A DNA stretch of 64,000 nt, taken from positions 186,001 through 250,000 of the forward strand of contig NZ_MCNV01000009.1 in the NCBI RefSeq assembly GCF_001718195.1. Reading direction: 5' to 3'. Both the position numbers and the translations under genes were made by a program. The notes under the pieces were generated by a model, which saw only the letters and a program-made list of their open reading frames with translations, made no database searches and had not been told where the DNA came from. Origin of the DNA: Paraburkholderia nodosa. Lineage in GTDB: Bacteria; Pseudomonadota; Gammaproteobacteria; Burkholderiales; Burkholderiaceae. Shown here piece by piece: positions 61,614 through 64,000 of the stretch (the stretch's first letter is position 1; the number at the start of each line of letters is the position of its first letter).

Positions 61614-62707
61614 GCATGGCTGCGGGCGGCGCGGATCGCGAGCGTGACGTCGATACGGCGGAAAAGGGCGCTGCGGCCACGGCGCCGCGCCGCGCGACCA
61701 TCAGCGACGTGGCGCGCGAAGCCGGCACCGGCAAGACCAGCATCTCGCGCTATCTGAACGGTGAGCTGGGTGTGCTTTCGCCCGACCTGCGCGCGCGCAT
61801 CGAGGCGGCGATCGAGCGGCTCGACTATCGCCCCAACCAGATGGCGCGCGGGCTCAAGCGCGGCCGCAACCGTCTGCTCGGCCTGCTGATCGCCGATCTC
61901 GCCAATCCCTATTCGGTGGAGATTCTGCAGGGCGTGGAAGAGGCGTGTCACGCGCTCGGCTACATGCCGCTCATCTGCCACGCGGCGAACGAGATCGACA
62001 TGGAGCGGCGCTATCTCCAGCTGCTCACCACGTATCGCGTGGAAGGCGTGATCGTCAACGCACTCGGCGTGCGCGAATCGATGTTGAAACCCGTGGGCAG
62101 CGGCGGCATTCCGGCCGTGCTGATCGACCGGACCGTCGACGGCCTCGATGCGGACATGGTCGGCCTCGACAACGCGGCGGCCGTGCGCCTCGGCGCGGAG
62201 CATCTGCTTGCGCGCGGCTACGACGACATCGTGTTCGTCGTGCAGCCGTTCGAACAGGTGAGTTCGCGGCGCGAGCGCGAAGCGGCGTTTCGCGAGTCGA
62301 TGCAGGCGACGAAGGGCGCGGCCCGCGGCCTCACGCACGTGCTCGATCTCCACGACGAAGCCGCCGTGCAAACCGCGCTCGCGGCGCTCGACACCCACGT
62401 GGCCCAGGCGCTGGCACGCGGTGCGCGGTGCGCGTTGTTCGCGGCCAATGCGCCGGTGGCGCTGCGCCTCGCCTTGCATCTGAAAGCGGCCCTCGGCGCG
62501 CAGTGGCAGCAGCGCGTGGCGCTCGTCGCCATCGACGATCCGGAGTGGGCCGAGCTTGCCGGCATCACGACGATCCGCCAGCCGACGCGCGAGATCGGCT
62601 ATCGCGCGGTGGAGTTTCTGCACGAGCGCATCGAGGGCGCGGCGCCCAAGGCACGCGCGGCGGCCTTCGAGGGCGAACTGGTGGTGAGGGCTTCGACGCT
62701 GGGGTGA
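61610..62707 (+). CDS. ptxS: LacI family repressor PtxS
   Basis: Repressor of 365 residues. An unstructured, acidic N-terminal 27 residues precede the HTH (ATISDVAREAGTGKTSISRY, about 29-48) and the hinge helix YRPNQMARGLKRGR. The periplasmic-binding-protein-like effector domain runs from NRLLGLLIADLANPYSVEIL onward. Last gene of the operon, coupled to kguD through ATGA. The perfect palindrome before kguE (57360-57377) is its probable operator, giving autoregulation. 2-ketogluconate is the known effector of Pseudomonas PtxS; assignment here is by operon identity. Confidence 0.9.
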   Translation: MSMAAGGADRERDVDTAEKGAAATAPRRATISDVAREAGTGKTSISRYLNGELGVLSPDLRARIEAAIERLDYRPNQMARGLKRGRNRLLGLLIADLANPYSVEILQGVEEACHALGYMPLICHAANEIDMERRYLQLLTTYRVEGVIVNALGVRESMLKPVGSGGIPAVLIDRTVDGLDADMVGLDNAAAVRLGAEHLLARGYDDIVFVVQPFEQVSSRREREAAFRESMQATKGAARGLTHVLDLHDEAAVQTALAALDTHVAQALARGARCALFAANAPVALRLALHLKAALGAQWQQRVALVAIDDPEWAELAGITTIRQPTREIGYRAVEFLHERIEGAAPKARAAAFEGELVVRASTLG

Positions 62708-62716
62708 GGACGGCGC

Positions 62717-62764
62717 GATATCGGCGCTTGCGCGCAGCCGGGGCTGCGCGCAAGCGCCGATATC
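62717..62764. repeat. 48-bp near-perfect palindrome after ptxS
   Basis: Two 23-bp arms (beginning GATATCGGCGCTTGCGCGCA and its exact complement) are separated by two G residues. The sequence begins 10 bp after the ptxS stop. There is no T tract on either strand. A stem of this length would be very stable in RNA and could extrude a cruciform in DNA. It may act as a bulk terminator or mRNA stabiliser, or represent a repetitive extragenic element. Confidence 0.75.
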
Positions 62765-62821
62765 TGCGATCATTCGGGCTGCGGCGCGCGTGCGTGCGTG
62801 CCGAACGTCATAAGGAAGCCC

Positions 62822-63631
62822 ATGTCCGTAGCTCCGATCACGCTCGTCTGCCTATCGCTCGCGACGCTGTTTGTCGCCGCCTTGCCCGTATCGCTGTATC
62901 GCCGGCTGCGTGTGCCGTTCGCGCTCGACTGGCGCGATACGGTCACGGGCGTCGCCATCTTCGCGTTGTTCGTGGCTGTGATCGAGCGCGCCATCAACGA
63001 CTACATGCTGCACGGCAACGCCGCCGTCGCGCAGGTCCTTTCGAACCCCGTTTTCTTCGTGCTGTACGGTGCGCTCGCGGCGGGCGTGTGCGAGGAGGTC
63101 GGGCGTTATATCGCCATGCGGCTCATCGCGCGCCGCGGCGCAGGCAAGTCCAACGCGCCCGCAGACAGCTCGGCCTTCGGCTACGGCATCGGCCATGCGG
63201 GTGCGGAGGCGTGGTTCGTCGGCGTGCTCGTGCAGTTGCAATGGATCGTGTTCGCGGTGCTCGCGAATCGCGGCGATCTCGACGAGCATCTCTCCAATCT
63301 CACGATGGACTCGGTCTTGCGCGTGCATCTGATTCTCGCTAGCCTTTCGCCGCTGTTCGCGGGCGTCTTTGCGCTCGAGCGCACGACCGCGTTCGTGTTC
63401 CAGATTGCCTTGTCGGTGCTGATGTGGCGCGGTGTGCGCGCGGGATGGAAGGGGATTTTGCCGCTCGCGATCCTCGTGCACGCGCTCATCGACGTGCCTG
63501 CCGCGATGTATCAGGCGCGTCTCGTGCCGCTCGTGGCCGTGGACGGTTTGTATGTGGTGGCGGCCGTGGTGGTCGCCGTCGTGCTTTTCAGGACGTGCCG
63601 CCCGCAGCGGCGCGTCGCACGCGCGGCGTAA
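62822..63631 (+). CDS. YhfC-family glutamic-type intramembrane protease
   Basis: Inner-membrane protein of 269 residues with about seven to eight helices. The motif GVCEEVGRYIAMR near 88-100 carries the paired glutamates of the CPBP/YhfC family, and FGYGIGHAGAEAW at about 119-131 carries the His/Glu cluster. These proteins are held to be intramembrane proteases, but few substrates are known. The ATG at 62822 has AAGGAA six bases upstream; a GTG at 62798 is in frame but weaker. It follows the long palindrome and is probably transcribed separately from the kgu operon. Confidence 0.82.
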   Translation: MSVAPITLVCLSLATLFVAALPVSLYRRLRVPFALDWRDTVTGVAIFALFVAVIERAINDYMLHGNAAVAQVLSNPVFFVLYGALAAGVCEEVGRYIAMRLIARRGAGKSNAPADSSAFGYGIGHAGAEAWFVGVLVQLQWIVFAVLANRGDLDEHLSNLTMDSVLRVHLILASLSPLFAGVFALERTTAFVFQIALSVLMWRGVRAGWKGILPLAILVHALIDVPAAMYQARLVPLVAVDGLYVVAAVVVAVVLFRTCRPQRRVARAA

Positions 63632-63664
63632 GTGCGCGCGTCTTACTTCTTTTTTCTGGCGTCA

Positions 63665-64000
63665 ATGGAAGCCTATCTGTTTGAATGCGCGAGCCCCGAA
63701 TTCGACGAGCTCGCCCGCGTGATCGCCGACATCTTTCCCGAGCAGACGCGCTTTGCCGAAGAGCCGAATGAAAACGGCGTGCCGCAACTGGTCGTGCACT
63801 GGGTGGCGATGCGCTTCGGCTCGAAGGCGCGCCGCATGGCGCTCACGGTGGCAATCGCGCCCGCCGCGCTCGCACGCTATCGCGCATTGCCGCCGCGGCT
63901 GCGCGGGCGCAGCTTCGCGGTGTTGCGAGCCTACGTGGAGGCGACGATCGAATCGCTCGAGGAACAGCACGCGAAGGGCGAAGACGTGCCGCGCGAGGTG
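63665..64000 (+). CDS. Hypothetical protein, cut by the window end
   Basis: Open frame from an ATG at 63665 running out of the window after 112 codons with no stop. The translation begins MEAYLFECASPEFDELARVI and includes the segment PQLVVHWVAMRFGSKARRMA, then RYRALPPRLRGRSFAVLRAY. Charged, no membrane segment or signal. It resembles a small Burkholderia-restricted family that I believe is DUF3022, but this is from memory and not secure. It starts 33 bp after the YhfC-family gene, close enough for one transcript. Confidence 0.6.
   Translation, partial: MEAYLFECASPEFDELARVIADIFPEQTRFAEEPNENGVPQLVVHWVAMRFGSKARRMALTVAIAPAALARYRALPPRLRGRSFAVLRAYVEATIESLEEQHAKGEDVPREV

Overview
The window is high-GC DNA, about two-thirds G+C, with dense coding on both strands. 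It reads as chromosome of a Burkholderiaceae beta-proteobacterium of the Burkholderia/Paraburkholderia/Caballeronia type. That assignment rests on gene families, GC-biased codon use and operon layouts remembered from the family; no search was run. No rRNA, tRNA, CRISPR array, insertion sequence or prophage was recognised, so this looks like stable chromosome and not an island.

Region 1 (187-2241): a DUF1992 protein overlapping tadA (tRNA adenosine deaminase), then ldcA (muropeptide L,D-carboxypeptidase). Region 2 (2354-13410) is an almost complete purine-degradation module. It holds a GntR regulator with two copies of a TTGTTGACAA operator-like site, an NCS1 permease, a hydantoin/allantoin racemase, puuE (allantoinase), uraD, alc (allantoicase) and allA (ureidoglycolate lyase) on the + strand. 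On the - strand are puuD (membrane urate oxidase with a C-terminal cytochrome c) and uraH. An 8-oxoguanine/guanine-type deaminase follows. Together they would take oxidised purine or urate through 5-hydroxyisourate, OHCU, S-allantoin, allantoate and ureidoglycolate to glyoxylate plus urea. Xanthine dehydrogenase is not in the window. Region 3 (13477-19614): a LysR regulator divergent from a four-gene BMP-type ABC importer, probably for nucleosides or nucleobases and so in keeping with region 2.

Region 4 (19767-26877) is mixed housekeeping: dodecin, a beta-hydroxyacid dehydrogenase, the ABC-F ATPase YbiT, an aldehyde dehydrogenase, a nitronate monooxygenase, OmpW and a DUF1289 protein. Region 5 (27344-31475) is the putrescine importer potFGHI. 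Region 6 (31560-38744): a cytoplasmic chemoreceptor, a 43-codon small ORF, a methyltransferase, a Baeyer-Villiger-type monooxygenase, a TPR/membrane protein paired with a PspA-family protein, and an Ala-rich protein with a ribbon-helix-helix-like start. Region 7 (39342-42883): a class A penicillin-binding protein and a DsbA-fold isomerase, separated by a cluster of DnaA-box-like sequences.

Region 8 (42968-49701) is a complete RND efflux operon (adaptor, pump, outer-membrane channel) divergent from its TetR regulator, with a clear palindromic operator. Region 9 (49736-57260): a DUF2795 protein, a small secreted protein, a C45/phospholipase-B-like hydrolase, a ClC chloride channel with CBS domains, a glutathione S-transferase-like protein, and the YeiH exporter divergent from its LysR regulator. 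Region 10 (57360-62707) is the 2-ketogluconate operon kguE-kguK-kguT-kguD-ptxS, preceded by a perfect 18-bp LacI-type operator and followed by a 48-bp near-perfect palindrome. The window ends with a YhfC-family intramembrane protease and a gene cut by the window edge.

Most genes belong to known families. The less explained items are the palindrome after ptxS, the DnaA-box-like cluster, the small ORF, the PspA/TPR pair and the GntR operator pair. No clearly undescribed multi-gene system was found.
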